Counted from the stretch's first letter, positions 18,071-27,832 are shown. The stretch: 64,000 bases of DNA from Arthrobacter sp. 9AX (GCF_902506095.1 NZ_LR733293.1:2582487-2646486), one strand, 5' to 3'. Notes: generated from the letters alone by a model not told the origin. A program made the numbers and translations.

Positions 18071-18570
18071 AACGTATCCAATCCTTGGTTGACCCGGGTG
18101 ACGTCTTCCGGCGTTCCCATAAGTTCGAATCTATAGAGGTGGGGTATCCCGCATTTGGCGGCGATGATGTCCCCCGCCATGCAGTAGTTGTCCCCGAAGT
18201 TTGTGTTGCCGGCCCCGATGACTCCGCGGATCAGCTGCCTGTTCTGCGGGTTGTTCAGGAACCGGATGACCTGCTTTGGAACCGACCCCTCTCCCCCGGT
18301 GCCGCCATACGTTGGCACCACCAGCACAAACGGGCGGGTGGCAAGGAGGGGTGCATCCTTGGGGAGCAGCGGAATCCGGGCCGCCTCACAGCCAAGCTTC
18401 GACACGAAGCGGCTGGTGTTCTCGGACGCCGAGGAAAAGTAGATGAGCTGGCTGCCGGTAACAACCGCGGGAACCGGTTCCGCAGCTTCCACGCGCTGAG
18501 CCGCGTGGAATGGCTGCGTTCCGTGGGTTCGCTGCGCCTTGTACGATTTCTGTGCTGCTGGTGCTGCCAT
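18040..18570 (-). CDS. nrdI: Flavodoxin-like NrdI
   Basis: A 176-residue FMN protein that supplies oxidant for assembling the Mn2-tyrosyl cofactor of NrdF. Diagnostic segments are [15 protein letters not shown] (phosphate loop), [18 protein letters not shown] and [19 protein letters not shown]. The N-terminal 40 residues are an Ala/Gln-rich extension absent from most NrdI proteins. The ATG at 18570 has GAGGTGA 5-7 nt upstream. It is the middle gene of nrdH-nrdI-nrdE. Confidence 0.95.
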   Translation of the reverse strand: MAAPAAQKSYKAQRTHGTQPFHAAQRVEAAEPVPAVVTGSQLIYFSSASENTSRFVSKLGCEAARIPLLPKDAPLLATRPFVLVVPTYGGTGGEGSVPKQVIRFLNNPQNRQLIRGVIGAGNTNFGDNYCMAGDIIAAKCGIPHLYRFELMGTPEDVTRVNQGLDTFWTRLSQTQK

Positions 18571-18622
18571 GGGAGTCACCTCAGCTAATTGACGGTTGCC
18601 GGCAGGAAAAGGGTGCGGCCCC

Positions 18623-18868
18623 TTAGGCCACGGAGGAAACGGCGGAGAGCGCCAGTTCCTCGATCTTGTCGGGACGGAACCCTGACCAGTGGTCCTGGTC
18701 CGTGACCACAACGGGGGCCTGCATGTAACCCAGTGCCTTCAGGCGCTCGAGGGCCTCGGCATCCTGGGAGATGTCAACGCTCTGGTAGGCGATGCCCTTC
18801 TTGTCGAGGGCCCGGTAGGTGGCGTTGCACTGAACACAAGCAGGCTTGGTGTAAACCGTTACGGTCAT
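18623..18868 (-). CDS. nrdH: Glutaredoxin-like NrdH redoxin
   Basis: An 81-residue thioredoxin-fold protein with the redox pair CVQC at residues 11-14 and the family-typical WSGFRPDKI near the C-terminus. It passes electrons from thioredoxin reductase to NrdE. AAAGGGGA precedes the ATG. It is the first gene of the nrdHIE operon, 52 bp upstream of nrdI. Confidence 0.95.
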   Translation of the reverse strand: MTVTVYTKPACVQCNATYRALDKKGIAYQSVDISQDAEALERLKALGYMQAPVVVTDQDHWSGFRPDKIEELALSAVSSVA

Positions 18869-18925
18869 GGTTCCTGTCCCCTTTTCTGGAAAACTTGCTC
18901 GTCCGGTGTTCCCGCCCAAGCTGTA

Positions 18926-18946
18926 TGTAGATACTACATCTAGTGC
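18926..18946 (-). promoter_or_regulatory. Candidate NrdR-type operator upstream of nrdH
   Basis: The region holds a perfect palindrome TGTAG-ATA-CTACA (18926-18938) overlapping an imperfect one, ACTACATCTAGT (18933-18944). A/T-rich palindromes of this kind near nrd promoters are typical NrdR boxes. On the minus strand TAGTAT within it could be a -10 element, so repressor binding would block RNA polymerase. The second box of the usual pair is less clear. Confidence 0.4.
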
Positions 18947-19157
18947 AGGCGGCGCTTTGGAACCCCAAGATGATGTATTACAAGTATGTCATTTAATGCA
19001 CTTTTAATCCACAGGGAGGTGCCGTCAAAATGTCCGTAATTCCGCAGTTTTTAAGGACGGAATCCACACCCTGTGGAGTACTTAGCCACATTTAACGCCC
19101 AGCGTGTCGTGGAAAAGACGGCGTGTCGCGCCTGCTGCCCGAAAGGCCGGGGGCACC
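18947..19157. other. Upstream region of nrdH, no gene
   Basis: With the operator and the terminator that flank it, this stretch makes up the 390-bp gap between nrdH and the CFA-type gene. On the minus strand TTGACG at 19034-19039 lies near an A/T-rich segment and could be part of an nrdH promoter. No coding frame is supported. Confidence 0.4.
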
Positions 19158-19193
19158 AAAAAGGGGCTCCGAAGTGACCTTCGGAACCCCTTG
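19158..19193 (-). terminator. Terminator of the CFA/DUF1365/FAD operon
   Basis: On the minus strand AAGGGGTTCCGAAG pairs with CTTCGGAGCCCCTT (one mismatch), loop GTCA, followed by TTTTTGG. It lies about 65 bp beyond the stop of the methyltransferase gene. Confidence 0.8.
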
Positions 19194-19258
19194 AAGTGAT
19201 CAAACGCACGACGACGGCGCGCGCCGGCAGTGCCGTACCGCCCGAAGGCCGCGGGCTG

Positions 19259-20671
19259 CTAGAGCTGGACCTCCCGGCGGTCCAGCACGATCTGCTGCAC
19301 GTCCAGGTAGCCCGACTGGAATCCGGCGCGCGAGTAGCAAAGGTAGAAAAGCCACATCCGCTGGAACACCGCGTCGAAACCCAGTTCTGCCACCTCGGGT
19401 GCACGCTCCAGGAACCGCTCTTCCCACAGCCGCAGGGTGGCCGCGTAGTGGTCCCCCATGCCCATCCGCTCGCGCACACGCAAGGTGGTGTGCTGCTGCG
19501 TCACGCCCTCGATGGCCCGGACGGACGGCAGGAACCCGCCGGGGAAGATGTATTTGTGGACCCAGGTGTAGGCGTTCCGGGTGGCGAGCATCCGGCCGTG
19601 CGGCATGGTGATCGCCTGGATGGCAACCTTCCCGCCCGGCGCCAGGACCCGGTCGATGGTTTGGAAGTAGATGGGCCAGTACTCGTACCCCACGGCCTCG
19701 ACCATCTCCACGGACACCACGGCATCGTACTCGCCTTCCACCGCCCGGTAGTCCTGCAGCGCCACGGTCACCCGGTCCGCGAAGCCGGCGGCAGCAATCC
19801 GCTCCTGCGCAAGTGCCTGCTGCTCGCTGGAGAGCGTGACGCTGTAGACGGTGGCACCGCGGGCCGCTGCGCGGAGAGCCAGCTCACCCCAGCCCGTGCC
19901 GATTTCCAGTAGCCGCGTGCCGGCTCCGACACCGGCTTTGTCCAGCAACCTGTCAATTTTTGCCTGCTGCGCTTCCGCCAGGGCATCCCACCCCACGGAA
20001 GTCAGTGGCCCCGCCCCAGGCCCAAACAGAGCTGAGGAGTAGCTCATGGTGGAGTCGAGGAAATTGGAAAACAGATCGTTGGACAAGTCGTAGTGCCGGG
20101 AGATGTTGCTGCGCGTGTTCTGCTCGGCGTTGCGTTCCTGCCGCGGGGTGCGCGGCAGGTACAGGCTGCGTAGCTTCTGCAGCGGCGCGGGAATCAGCGT
20201 GTCCACCGATGAGGCGAAGACCTCCAGGACGCCCGCCAGGTCGGTGGCCTCCCAGTCCCCGGCCATAAAGGACTCGCCCAGTCCGATCAGCCCGTTGTCC
20301 CCGATGCGGGTTTCGAATGCCTCCGGCCGGACCATCACCATCACCGGCGCATCCGGGCCGCCCGTCCCCAGCACCGAGCCGTCCGGGTATTCCACCCGCA
20401 GGGGCAGGCGTTTTACTGCCCCTTTAAAGAGGAGGCCTGCCGCCTTCCCGGCAACGGCGGCTTTGGCTCCCGACGGCGGTTGGGCCACTCCCGGCCACAG
20501 GTCCGGATCGATGATGGCGGGCGACGCCGGCACTTCCGTCCGGCCCCAGGCTGCGGCCAGGTGCATGGCGCCTTGGTCCGGCGCCGGGCGGGTGGCCTTG
20601 CCTGCAGCCTGGTCCCTGGGCTTCCCCCGAAGCGGAGGTGCAGGCGTCTCGTTGTGCTCCGTCATTGTCAT
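19259..20671 (-). CDS. Cyclopropane-fatty-acyl-phospholipid synthase family methyltransferase
   Basis: A 470-residue SAM-dependent methyltransferase acting on unsaturated phospholipid acyl chains. The N-terminal half binds lipid; the SAM site is LLEIGTGWGELALRAA, preceded by ISRHYDLSNDLFSNFL and followed by SVEMVEAVGYEYWP. The first about 85 residues are an extra Ala/Pro-rich segment. It is last in a three-gene operon whose genes overlap by 4 bp (ATGA). With a DUF1365 and an FAD partner the product could be a cyclopropane, methyl-branched or furan fatty acid; the exact chemistry is not decided by sequence. Confidence 0.85.
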   Translation of the reverse strand: MTMTEHNETPAPPLRGKPRDQAAGKATRPAPDQGAMHLAAAWGRTEVPASPAIIDPDLWPGVAQPPSGAKAAVAGKAAGLLFKGAVKRLPLRVEYPDGSVLGTGGPDAPVMVMVRPEAFETRIGDNGLIGLGESFMAGDWEATDLAGVLEVFASSVDTLIPAPLQKLRSLYLPRTPRQERNAEQNTRSNISRHYDLSNDLFSNFLDSTMSYSSALFGPGAGPLTSVGWDALAEAQQAKIDRLLDKAGVGAGTRLLEIGTGWGELALRAAARGATVYSVTLSSEQQALAQERIAAAGFADRVTVALQDYRAVEGEYDAVVSVEMVEAVGYEYWPIYFQTIDRVLAPGGKVAIQAITMPHGRMLATRNAYTWVHKYIFPGGFLPSVRAIEGVTQQHTTLRVRERMGMGDHYAATLRLWEERFLERAPEVAELGFDAVFQRMWLFYLCYSRAGFQSGYLDVQQIVLDRREVQL

Positions 20672-21393
20672 TGAACTGCCTCCTGTGAGGGGTGATGTGG
20701 TCTGGCGACGACGGGCAGGCGTCTTGCCCAGAGTGTAATGCCCTGGACCCGGATGAGGGCGGATACCAGCAGCGGTGCGGCCGGGACGGCGAGCGCCGCC
20801 GCCAGGATGTTCCGGGTTGTAGCGCGCCGGCGTTTTCCGTCCATGCTGGCCACGAACGGCCGGTGGCCCTCGCGCTCCAGGACGATCGACACGGCCAGCC
20901 GGTCATCGGGCGCGGGCAGCTTCATCCGGTATTGACCGTCCACGTCGTTGAACGGTGAAACGTAAAAAGCCTTCGGAACGGAGGCTCGCCCGGCCGCGTC
21001 GGTCCGGAGCAGGTAGCAGTGGCGTTCCCCGTACGTGTTGTGGACTTCGGCGACCACGCACTCAAGCTCTCTGTTGGAGCGGTAGCACCAGAAAAGCGTC
21101 AGCGGGTTGAAGACGTACCCAAAGACTCGGGCGCTGGTCAGCATGTGGATGGGGCCGCCGTCAGGCTCTATACCTTGCGTGCGCAGGTACCGTTCCACGT
21201 TGCTGCGAAGGCTGGACTCAGGATCGCCCAGATGGTCGCCGGAGCGGAACACAGCCAGCGGCCGGAGGAGGAACGGAAGGCGCGGCAGATGGTCCACGTC
21301 CACAAACCAGCTGTAGCTGCGGTACGTGAAGGCGTTCTTCAACGGGGTGCGCCGCACATGCGAGATGGAGGTGCGGTAAATCGCTGCGCTCAT
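20668..21393 (-). CDS. DUF1365 family protein
   Basis: A 241-residue protein opening IYRTSISHVRRTPLKNAFTY, followed by YSWFVDVDHLPRLP and VFNPLTLFWCYRS, all typical DUF1365 blocks. The family is regularly encoded between an FAD oxidoreductase and a CFA-type methyltransferase and is assumed to take part in the same lipid modification; its reaction is not known. Stop and start codons overlap both neighbours by 4 bp, so the three proteins are translationally coupled. Confidence 0.85.
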   Translation of the reverse strand: MSAAIYRTSISHVRRTPLKNAFTYRSYSWFVDVDHLPRLPFLLRPLAVFRSGDHLGDPESSLRSNVERYLRTQGIEPDGGPIHMLTSARVFGYVFNPLTLFWCYRSNRELECVVAEVHNTYGERHCYLLRTDAAGRASVPKAFYVSPFNDVDGQYRMKLPAPDDRLAVSIVLEREGHRPFVASMDGKRRRATTRNILAAALAVPAAPLLVSALIRVQGITLWARRLPVVARPHHPSQEAVQ

Positions 21394-22790
21394 GCAGGCT
21401 CCGCCGCGGAAAGAAGCTCCCGCTCCCCGCCGTCCGGGGACTCAATCGGATCAGCAGGCACGGCAACCGGCCAGGAGCGGCCCAGCAATTCCGCTGCCCG
21501 CACCCCGGACAGTGCACCGTCTTCGTGGAAACCCCAGCCAAGGTAGGCGCCGGCATAAGCGATCCGGTGGTCGCTGAGCGCGGCGATTGCCTGCTGGGCG
21601 CGAAGCGACTCCGGCGTGTACTGCGGGTGTTCGTACACCATGCGTTCCAGCACGGTGTGGTCGGCGATGAGTCCGGACTCCCCCAGGCTTACCAGGTACG
21701 GCCTGCCGTCCCCGGGGCTCAGCCGCTGCAGCCGCGTGAGGTCATAGCTGACCAGGACCCTGTCCGGCCGGGAGTCGCAGGACGGCAGGCGATAGTTCCA
21801 GGATGCTTTCGCGTTGTCGGCGGCCGGCAGGACGGCGGGGTCGCGGTGGAACACCGTGTGATTCACTGAGTACGGCATCCCGCCCAGCGCTTCCTTCTCC
21901 GCCGGCGTGGCATCGGGCAGGAACCCGAGGGCCTGCGTCGGGTGTGTGGCAATCACCACTGCCTCGAAGTCCTCCACGCCGGATTCCGTCACCAGTTCGA
22001 CTCCGAGTGCGTGCCGCCGGAGTGCCGTGACGGGCGTATTGAGCCGGACATCCGCGAGGGTGGCGGCGAGCTTCTCCACGTACCGGGCCGAGCCGCCGGT
22101 GACAGTCCGCCATTGCGGGGAATCCTTGACGCCCAGCATCCCGTGGTGGCCCAGGAAGGTGAAGAGGTAGCGGGCCGGGTAGGCCAGAGCCGTGGTGGGA
22201 TCGCAGGACCAGACGGCGCTGACCACCGGTGTCATGAAGTGGGATATGAAGTAGGGGCTGAAGTTCTCGCGGTCCAGGAACTCACCGAGGGTCAGTTCGG
22301 GAACCGCCACATCCGGGCTGACGGCGGCGACAGGCGCCGTCTTCAGCAGCGCCCTGGCCCTCCGGTAGAAACGCATTACTTCCAGCAGCATCAGCAGGTA
22401 GCGGCCCCGCAGCAGGCTGGACGGGCGGGCGATAATTCCGCGGCCGCCGTCGCGCGCTCCCGCGTACTCGAGGCCGCAGCCGTCGCAGCGGATGGACATG
22501 CTCATTTCAGAATCCTGGGTTTCCACTCCCAGCTCGGCAAACAGCCTCAGCAGGGTGGGGTACGTCCGTTCGTTGTGGACGATGAAGCCGGTATCCACGC
22601 CAAGCACGGAGCCGTCCGGCTGCGGCATGTCATGCGTGTGGGCGTGCCCGCCCAGCCGCGAGTCCGCTTCGAAGAGGGTGACGTCGTCCTGGCGGTTGAG
22701 GACATAGGCGGCCGTCAGGCCGGCGATGCCGCTGCCAATGACGGCCACCCGCCGTCGTCCGCCTCCGCTTGATGCTGGGTCAGGTGCCAC
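21390..22790 (-). CDS. FAD-dependent amine-oxidase-like oxidoreductase
   Basis: A 466-residue flavoprotein with the N-terminal FAD motif VAVIGSGIAGLTAAYVL, then LFEADSRLGGHAHTHDM and a C-terminal IAYAGAYLGWGFHEDG. It belongs to the NAD(P)-binding Rossmann/amine oxidase group found with CFA-type enzymes, where members dehydrogenate or reduce modified acyl chains. The GTG start at 22790 has AGGAG 6 nt upstream. It is the first gene of the lipid operon and diverges from the LysR gene. Confidence 0.85.
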   Translation of the reverse strand: MAPDPASSGGGRRRVAVIGSGIAGLTAAYVLNRQDDVTLFEADSRLGGHAHTHDMPQPDGSVLGVDTGFIVHNERTYPTLLRLFAELGVETQDSEMSMSIRCDGCGLEYAGARDGGRGIIARPSSLLRGRYLLMLLEVMRFYRRARALLKTAPVAAVSPDVAVPELTLGEFLDRENFSPYFISHFMTPVVSAVWSCDPTTALAYPARYLFTFLGHHGMLGVKDSPQWRTVTGGSARYVEKLAATLADVRLNTPVTALRRHALGVELVTESGVEDFEAVVIATHPTQALGFLPDATPAEKEALGGMPYSVNHTVFHRDPAVLPAADNAKASWNYRLPSCDSRPDRVLVSYDLTRLQRLSPGDGRPYLVSLGESGLIADHTVLERMVYEHPQYTPESLRAQQAIAALSDHRIAYAGAYLGWGFHEDGALSGVRAAELLGRSWPVAVPADPIESPDGGERELLSAAEPA

Positions 22791-22903
22791 TTCATGCTCC
22801 TCTGCTGAACATTTGCCAGTGATGGCTATACAGAGGGCAATTCGGTGCCCTTCGGCGGCCGGATGGGTGGGTGCTGCAGCTTCTTCGGCAGGAACCGGCA
22901 GAG

Positions 22904-22915
22904 TACTGTGGGCTG
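22904..22915 (+). promoter_or_regulatory. Candidate leaderless promoter (-10) of the LysR gene
   Basis: TACTGT at 22904-22909 ends 6 nt before the GTG at 22916. This fits transcription starting at the start codon and supports GTG 22916 over the alternative GTG at 22871. Confidence 0.5.
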
Positions 22916-23833
22916 GTGGTAAATCCGGTGCACCTGAAGACCCTCCTGGAAGTTACGCGGCTTGGCTCGTTCACGGCCGCCGCGTCGACGCTGGGCTACA
23001 CTGCCTCGGCCGTCTCCCAACAGATGTCCGCGCTGGAACGGGACACCGGCGTCGTCCTCTTCCAGCGCAGCGCGCGCAGCGTGGTTCCTACGGAAGCCGC
23101 CGTCGTCATGACCCGGCACGCTGCCAAGGTGCTCACGGACATCGAGGCGCTGATGGCCGCCGCCTCCAAAACTCAGGATTCGGCACACCAGGAACTGAGG
23201 CTCGGCATCTTCCCCAGCCTCGCCACGTTCGTCCTGCCGCGGATCCTGAAGAACCCCACATGGAAGAACCTGGGCATCGACCTGAGGGTCTCCGTCGCTG
23301 AGCCCGGCCAGACCATCCAGGGGCTGCGCGCCGGCGGCGACCTGGACGTGGCGGTGGTCTTCCAGGTGGGCCAAACCGGCTTCGCCTGGCCCAACACCAT
23401 CAACAGGCAATGGATCGGTGACGACGACTACCGCGTGGTACTGCCCGCCGGCTGGGGCTTCCGTGCCGACGCGAAAGTGGCAGCCGACCACCTGTCCGAG
23501 ATGCCCTGGATCATGCACCACCCCGGCACCAGCGACGCCATGGTGATTGAACGCCTCTTCGCCGGCTGCAACCTGCATCCCCGGGTGGTGGCCCACAGCG
23601 ATGACTTCACCGCCAGCCTCGAAATGGCGGCGGCCGGCCTTGGCGCAGCGCTCGTCCCGGAGCTCGCCCTGCGCAACAAGCCCGCCGGGGTGGTGGTGCT
23701 GGACGTCCCTGAAATCCGGCTGGCGCGCAACGTTTTCGCGCTGCTGATCAATGACCGGAAAACCGCCCGTGTGCAGCTGTTTGTTGACCTGCTGGCCGAG
23801 ACCTTCGCGGGGATGCGCAAGGCGGTGAATTAG
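22916..23833 (+). CDS. LysR-family transcriptional regulator
   Basis: A 305-residue LTTR. The N-terminal helix-turn-helix is at about residues 3-62 (LKTLLEVTRLGSFTAAASTL, AVSQQMSALERDTGVVLFQR), with an effector-binding periplasmic-binding-like domain from about residue 90. It is divergent from the lipid-modification operon, 125 bp away start to start, the classic arrangement for an LTTR controlling its neighbour. The GTG start fits both the domain boundary and the -10 position. Confidence 0.85.
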   Translation: MVNPVHLKTLLEVTRLGSFTAAASTLGYTASAVSQQMSALERDTGVVLFQRSARSVVPTEAAVVMTRHAAKVLTDIEALMAAASKTQDSAHQELRLGIFPSLATFVLPRILKNPTWKNLGIDLRVSVAEPGQTIQGLRAGGDLDVAVVFQVGQTGFAWPNTINRQWIGDDDYRVVLPAGWGFRADAKVAADHLSEMPWIMHHPGTSDAMVIERLFAGCNLHPRVVAHSDDFTASLEMAAAGLGAALVPELALRNKPAGVVVLDVPEIRLARNVFALLINDRKTARVQLFVDLLAETFAGMRKAVN

Positions 23834-23866
23834 GCCTGAACGCTGGAATGCACCGCTGTTCGGGTC

Positions 23867-23878
23867 TATGTTGAAACT
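23867..23878 (+). promoter_or_regulatory. Candidate leaderless promoter (-10) of the DUF2004 gene
   Basis: TATGTT at 23867-23872 ends 6 nt before the ATG at 23879; no ribosome-binding site is present. Confidence 0.5.
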
Positions 23879-24385
23879 ATGAACAAGGTAGCGAGCCAGC
23901 ACTTTGGAGAGATTGAGCTCAACCACGGCAGGGATCACTTCGTCGCCGCGAAACACGAACTGCGTGGCCATCCGCTGGAACTCGACCTGAACATCACCGC
24001 CCACGACCACTTCGACGAGGCCGCCCTGCGCAAGGTGGACTACCGCCTGCGTTTCCTGCCCGAACTCGTGGATGAGGTGCGGGACATGATCGCCGAGGAA
24101 CTGGAGCAGGAAGGCACCAGCCCGCAGGAGTACCTCCACTTCCACTGCAACGCGCTCAAAGATGAGCATCTGCATAAGATTTTTGGGGTGGAGGACCGCA
24201 GCCAGCTCACCAACGACGTCTTCCTCAAAGCACTCAAACTCGGCCATGTGGGAATCTACCCCGGCCAGCCGGAGCGTTACTTCGTGATGGACTTCACGCT
24301 GGGCGAGCACTTTACCGATGAGGTCCTGGTGGCCTCCGCCGATGAAGACGGCGTAGTGGACGACGAAATCGTCTGGGAATCCTGA
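23879..24385 (+). CDS. DUF2004-like protein
   Basis: A 168-residue acidic cytosolic protein beginning MNKVASQHFGEIELNHG. The HFGEI opening, the central YRLRFLPELVDEVRDMIAEE helix and the C-terminal YFVMDFTLG resemble the DUF2004 group, of unknown function. Several His residues (TAHDHFD, LHFHCN, DEHLH) could bind metal, but no known motif is matched. Monocistronic with its own promoter and a strong shared terminator downstream. Confidence 0.65.
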   Translation: MNKVASQHFGEIELNHGRDHFVAAKHELRGHPLELDLNITAHDHFDEAALRKVDYRLRFLPELVDEVRDMIAEELEQEGTSPQEYLHFHCNALKDEHLHKIFGVEDRSQLTNDVFLKALKLGHVGIYPGQPERYFVMDFTLGEHFTDEVLVASADEDGVVDDEIVWES

Positions 24386-24399
24386 ACTGGATACTTAAC

Positions 24400-24436
24400 G
24401 ACGGCGGCCGGTCACGTGAGGTGACCGGCCGCCGTC
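24400..24436. terminator. Bidirectional terminator between DUF2004 and metE
   Basis: GACGGCGGCCGGTCAC (24400-24415) and its perfect complement (24421-24436) form a 16-bp stem with a 5-nt loop between convergent genes. No long T run, but the stem is very stable. Confidence 0.8.
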
Positions 24437-24448
24437 ATCATTGTGAAC

Positions 24449-26779
24449 CTACTTGGCAGCTTCCAGCAGGCCGGCGCGGACCGCCTTGGTGGCCTCCACC
24501 AGGTTGCGCAGGGATTCCTCGGTCTCGGCGTAGCCGCGGGTCTTCAGGCCGCAGTCCGGGTTGACCCAGAGCTGGCGGGACGGGACGTGCTTCACCGCGG
24601 TGCTGAGCAGCTCGGTGACTTCCCCGGTACCGGGAACGCGCGGCGAGTGGATGTCGTAGACGCCCGGACCCACACCGCGGCCGAAGCCGTGGGACTCGAG
24701 GTCGTGCACAACTTCCATGCGGGACCGTGCGGCCTCGATGGAGGTGACGTCGGCGTCGAGGCCGTCGATCGCGTCGATGATCACGCCGAACTCTGAGTAG
24801 CAGAGGTGGGTGTGGATCTGGGTGGCGTCGGCAGCACCGGCGGTGGCCAGGCGGAAGGAGTCCACGGACCACTTCAGGTAGTCGGCGTGGTCTGCCTTGC
24901 GCAGCGGGAGGAGCTCGCGCAGGGCGGGCTCGTCCACCTGGATGATCTTGATGCCTGCGGCTTCGAGGTCTGCGATCTCATCGCGCAATGCCAGGCCAAC
25001 CTGGTTGGCGGTCTCGGCCAGCGGCTGGTCGTCGCGGACGAAGGACCAGGCCAGGATGGTGACCGGACCGGTGAGCATGCCCTTCATCGGCTTGCTGGTC
25101 AGGGACTGCGCGTACTCGGCCCAGGCCACCGTGATGGGGGCGGTGCGGGTCACGTCGCCCCACAGGATGGACGGACGGGTGCAGCGCGAACCGTAGGACT
25201 GGACCCAGCCGTGGACAGTGACGTCGAAGCCTTCCAGGTTCTCGGCGAAGTACTGCACCATGTCGTTGCGCTCGGGCTCGCCGTGCACCAGGACGTCGTA
25301 ACCGAGCTCTTCCTGCAGGTCCACGACGCGCTTGATCTCGTCCTTCATGAGCTTTTCGTACTGCTCGTTGGTGAGATCGCCCTTGTTGTTGCGGGCACGT
25401 GCCGAGCGGATCTCGGACGTCTGCGGGAAGGAGCCGATGGTGGTGGTGGGCAGCGGCGGCAGGTGCAGTGCCTCTTCCTGCGCGGCTTCGCGGACGGAGT
25501 ACTCGGAGCGGGAGAAGTCGGCTGCAGTCAGGGCCTCGGTGCGGGCACGGACGTCTGCGCGGCGCACGCCTTCGGCCGTGGCACGGGAGGCGATCACTGC
25601 GGTTGCCTCGTCGATGGCAGCCTGGGCAGATGTGGGATCTGCCAGGTAGGCGGCCAGGGTCTTGACCTCCACTGCCTTCTGGTCGGAGAAGGCAAGCCAG
25701 CTGCGGAGCTGCTCGGGCAGGGCGGTTTCCTCGGCGACGTCGTGCGGGACGTGCTGAGTGGAGGTGGAGGTGGAGACGGCCAGCTTGCCGGCGGCTTCCT
25801 TCAGCGCATCCAGCTTCGCGGCCGATGCGGCGAGGTCGTTGCGCCAGATGTTGTGGCCGTCAACGACGCCGGCAACCAGGGTCTTGCTGCCCAGTCCGGC
25901 GAGGGCCGCGGCAGAAGGAACGGCGCCCTTGAAGACGTCGATGTGCAGGGCCTCGATGTTGGTGGCAGCGAGGGTGCCCAGCTGGCCGTCGAGCGAACCG
26001 TACGGGGAGGAAACGAGGATCTGCGGGCGGTTGGCAGCAGCGGTGAGCACCTCGTAGGCACGGGCCACGGCTGCTTCGATTTCGGCGGCCGGGGTGTCCT
26101 GGTAAACCACCAGTGCAGGCTCGTCGAGCTGGACCCAGCCCGCACCGGCGGCGGCGAGCTTCTCGAGCAGCTGCACGTAAACGGGCAGGATGTCCTCGAG
26201 GCGGGTCAGCGGGGCGAAGCCGGCGGGGGCGTCGTCGGAGGCCTTGGACAGCAGCAGGTAGGTGACCGGGCCAACGATGTACGGGCGGGTCTCGATGCCG
26301 TTGGCGAAGGCGAACGCGAACTCCTCAACCTTGGCAGTGGAGGCGAGGCTGAACCCGGTCTCGGGGCCGACTTCCGGGACCAGGTAATGGTAGTTGGTGT
26401 CGAACCACTTGGTCATTTCCAGCGGCTGCTGTTCCTTGTTGCCGCGGGCCAGCGTGAAGTAGCCGTCGATGTCCAGCTGCCCGTCAGCGTTGAGGAGGTT
26501 GCCGAAACGTGCCGGAACAGCGCCCAGGTGGGCGGTGGTGTCCAGGACCTGGTCGTAGTACGAGAAAGCGCCCGGAACGGCGGCGGCTTCGGTCAGGCCG
26601 AGCTCCTGCAGTCGCTTGGCGATGGTCAGCTGGATGTCCTTCGCGGCAGCACCCAGGGCCGCGGCGTCGATCTTGCCGGCCCAGTAGGCTTCAACGGCCT
26701 TCTTGAGTTCGCGGCGGCGGCCGATGCGCGGGTAGCCCAGGAGGGAGGCGGACGGGAAGGGCGTGTTGTTTTCTGGCAT
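24449..26779 (-). CDS. metE: Cobalamin-independent methionine synthase
   Basis: The 776-residue enzyme transfers a methyl group from 5-methyl-tetrahydropteroyltriglutamate to homocysteine. The N-terminal half begins [20 protein letters not shown]. The C-terminal catalytic half shows the zinc ligands His and Cys in HTHLCYSEF and Cys in NPDCGLKTR, plus the substrate segment [14 protein letters not shown]. The length is standard. AAGGAA lies 8-9 nt upstream of the ATG. It follows metF by 87 bp on the same strand, so the enzyme making the methyl donor and the one using it are coexpressed. Confidence 0.95.
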   Translation of the reverse strand: MPENNTPFPSASLLGYPRIGRRRELKKAVEAYWAGKIDAAALGAAAKDIQLTIAKRLQELGLTEAAAVPGAFSYYDQVLDTTAHLGAVPARFGNLLNADGQLDIDGYFTLARGNKEQQPLEMTKWFDTNYHYLVPEVGPETGFSLASTAKVEEFAFAFANGIETRPYIVGPVTYLLLSKASDDAPAGFAPLTRLEDILPVYVQLLEKLAAAGAGWVQLDEPALVVYQDTPAAEIEAAVARAYEVLTAAANRPQILVSSPYGSLDGQLGTLAATNIEALHIDVFKGAVPSAAALAGLGSKTLVAGVVDGHNIWRNDLAASAAKLDALKEAAGKLAVSTSTSTQHVPHDVAEETALPEQLRSWLAFSDQKAVEVKTLAAYLADPTSAQAAIDEATAVIASRATAEGVRRADVRARTEALTAADFSRSEYSVREAAQEEALHLPPLPTTTIGSFPQTSEIRSARARNNKGDLTNEQYEKLMKDEIKRVVDLQEELGYDVLVHGEPERNDMVQYFAENLEGFDVTVHGWVQSYGSRCTRPSILWGDVTRTAPITVAWAEYAQSLTSKPMKGMLTGPVTILAWSFVRDDQPLAETANQVGLALRDEIADLEAAGIKIIQVDEPALRELLPLRKADHADYLKWSVDSFRLATAGAADATQIHTHLCYSEFGVIIDAIDGLDADVTSIEAARSRMEVVHDLESHGFGRGVGPGVYDIHSPRVPGTGEVTELLSTAVKHVPSRQLWVNPDCGLKTRGYAETEESLRNLVEATKAVRAGLLEAAK

Positions 26780-26866
26780 GGCAAATTTCCTTAGGTAGAA
26801 GCTGGTTCCAAAGTTCAGGCTGCAGAGCTTGGGCCTATGGCAGTGCGGCTAATCCGCAGAAAATAT

Positions 26867-27832
26867 TCAGCTGGCGAGCTGGCGCCGCGCGCGGGCGTCG
26901 TGCCGCGCACCGGAGCGCTGGTGTCGCGGGAGTGCGAGCTTGTCCAGCACTTCCAGCGCACTTTGGTGTTCGTTGAACGTGTAAAGGTGGATGCCAGGCG
27001 CGCCGGCATCGAGGGCGGCATTCGCTAGGTCAACGGTGGCGTCGACGCCGATGTGCAGCCGTTCGATGTCGTTGTCCGCGGCGGCCAGGCGTTCCATCAG
27101 CCTGGGTGCCGGCTCCACGCCCGCCAGTTCACCCAGCCGCGTCAGCCGGCGCAGGCTGGTGAGCGGCATAACGCCCGGGATGATGGGGATGGTGACGCCG
27201 GCACGCCGTGCCCTGGCGAGGAGATCCGCGTACTGCTCGGTTTCGAAGAACACCTGCGTGATAGCGAAGTCCGCGCCTGAACGCTGCTTGGCAAGCAGCA
27301 CCTCAACGTCGTGCTCCTCGCTCGGTGACTCCGGATGGCGCGTGGGGTACGCCGCCACGCCCACGGCGATCTTTCCGGCGCAGAGCAGTGCCGAACGGCG
27401 CTGTTCCACCCGGCGGATGAGTTCGATCAGGTCCTGGGCGTACCGCAGTGATCCGGCCGCCGGTTGGCCGCCGTCCTTCGGAAGATCCCCGCGCAGGGCA
27501 AGGATGCCCCGCACCCCGATATCCAGCAGTTCGCCGATGATCCCCGCGAGTTCCTGGGGCGTGTTGCCAACGCAGGTCAGGTGGGCCAGCGGCCGGAGGG
27601 TGGTTTCGAGCAGGAGCCGGTTGATGAGTTCGACGGCGGTGTCCCGGTTGGAGCCGCTGGCGCCATAGGTGACGGAGACGTAATCGGGCCCGGTGGTTTC
27701 CAATTCCCGGATGGTCGTCCAGAGAGTTTCCGCGGCGGCCGGCGAACGGGGCGGGAAGAGCTCGTAGGAAAGTGCCACCGGGGCGGCGTCGGAGAGATTC
27801 GGGTGTGTGTCAATGAGGCTTGGTGGCGACAT
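26867..27832 (-). CDS. metF: Methylenetetrahydrofolate reductase
   Basis: A 321-residue FAD enzyme reducing 5,10-methylene-THF to 5-methyl-THF for methionine synthesis. Family marks are YELFPPRSP (catalytic Glu), DYVSVTYGASGSNRD, HLTCVGNT, RGILALRGDLP and FAITQVFFETEQY. ATG 27832 is preferred over 27838 because AAGGA then has a proper 5-nt spacer. It heads the metF-metE operon with a long structured leader. Confidence 0.93.
   Translation of the reverse strand: MSPPSLIDTHPNLSDAAPVALSYELFPPRSPAAAETLWTTIRELETTGPDYVSVTYGASGSNRDTAVELINRLLLETTLRPLAHLTCVGNTPQELAGIIGELLDIGVRGILALRGDLPKDGGQPAAGSLRYAQDLIELIRRVEQRRSALLCAGKIAVGVAAYPTRHPESPSEEHDVEVLLAKQRSGADFAITQVFFETEQYADLLARARRAGVTIPIIPGVMPLTSLRRLTRLGELAGVEPAPRLMERLAAADNDIERLHIGVDATVDLANAALDAGAPGIHLYTFNEHQSALEVLDKLALPRHQRSGARHDARARRQLAS

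Noticed and set aside
24806..26794. Long open frame (662 codons) opposite metE
   Set aside because: It is a high-GC mirror of metE codon bias, rich in Gly, Val and Gln without any domain, and lacks a ribosome-binding site.
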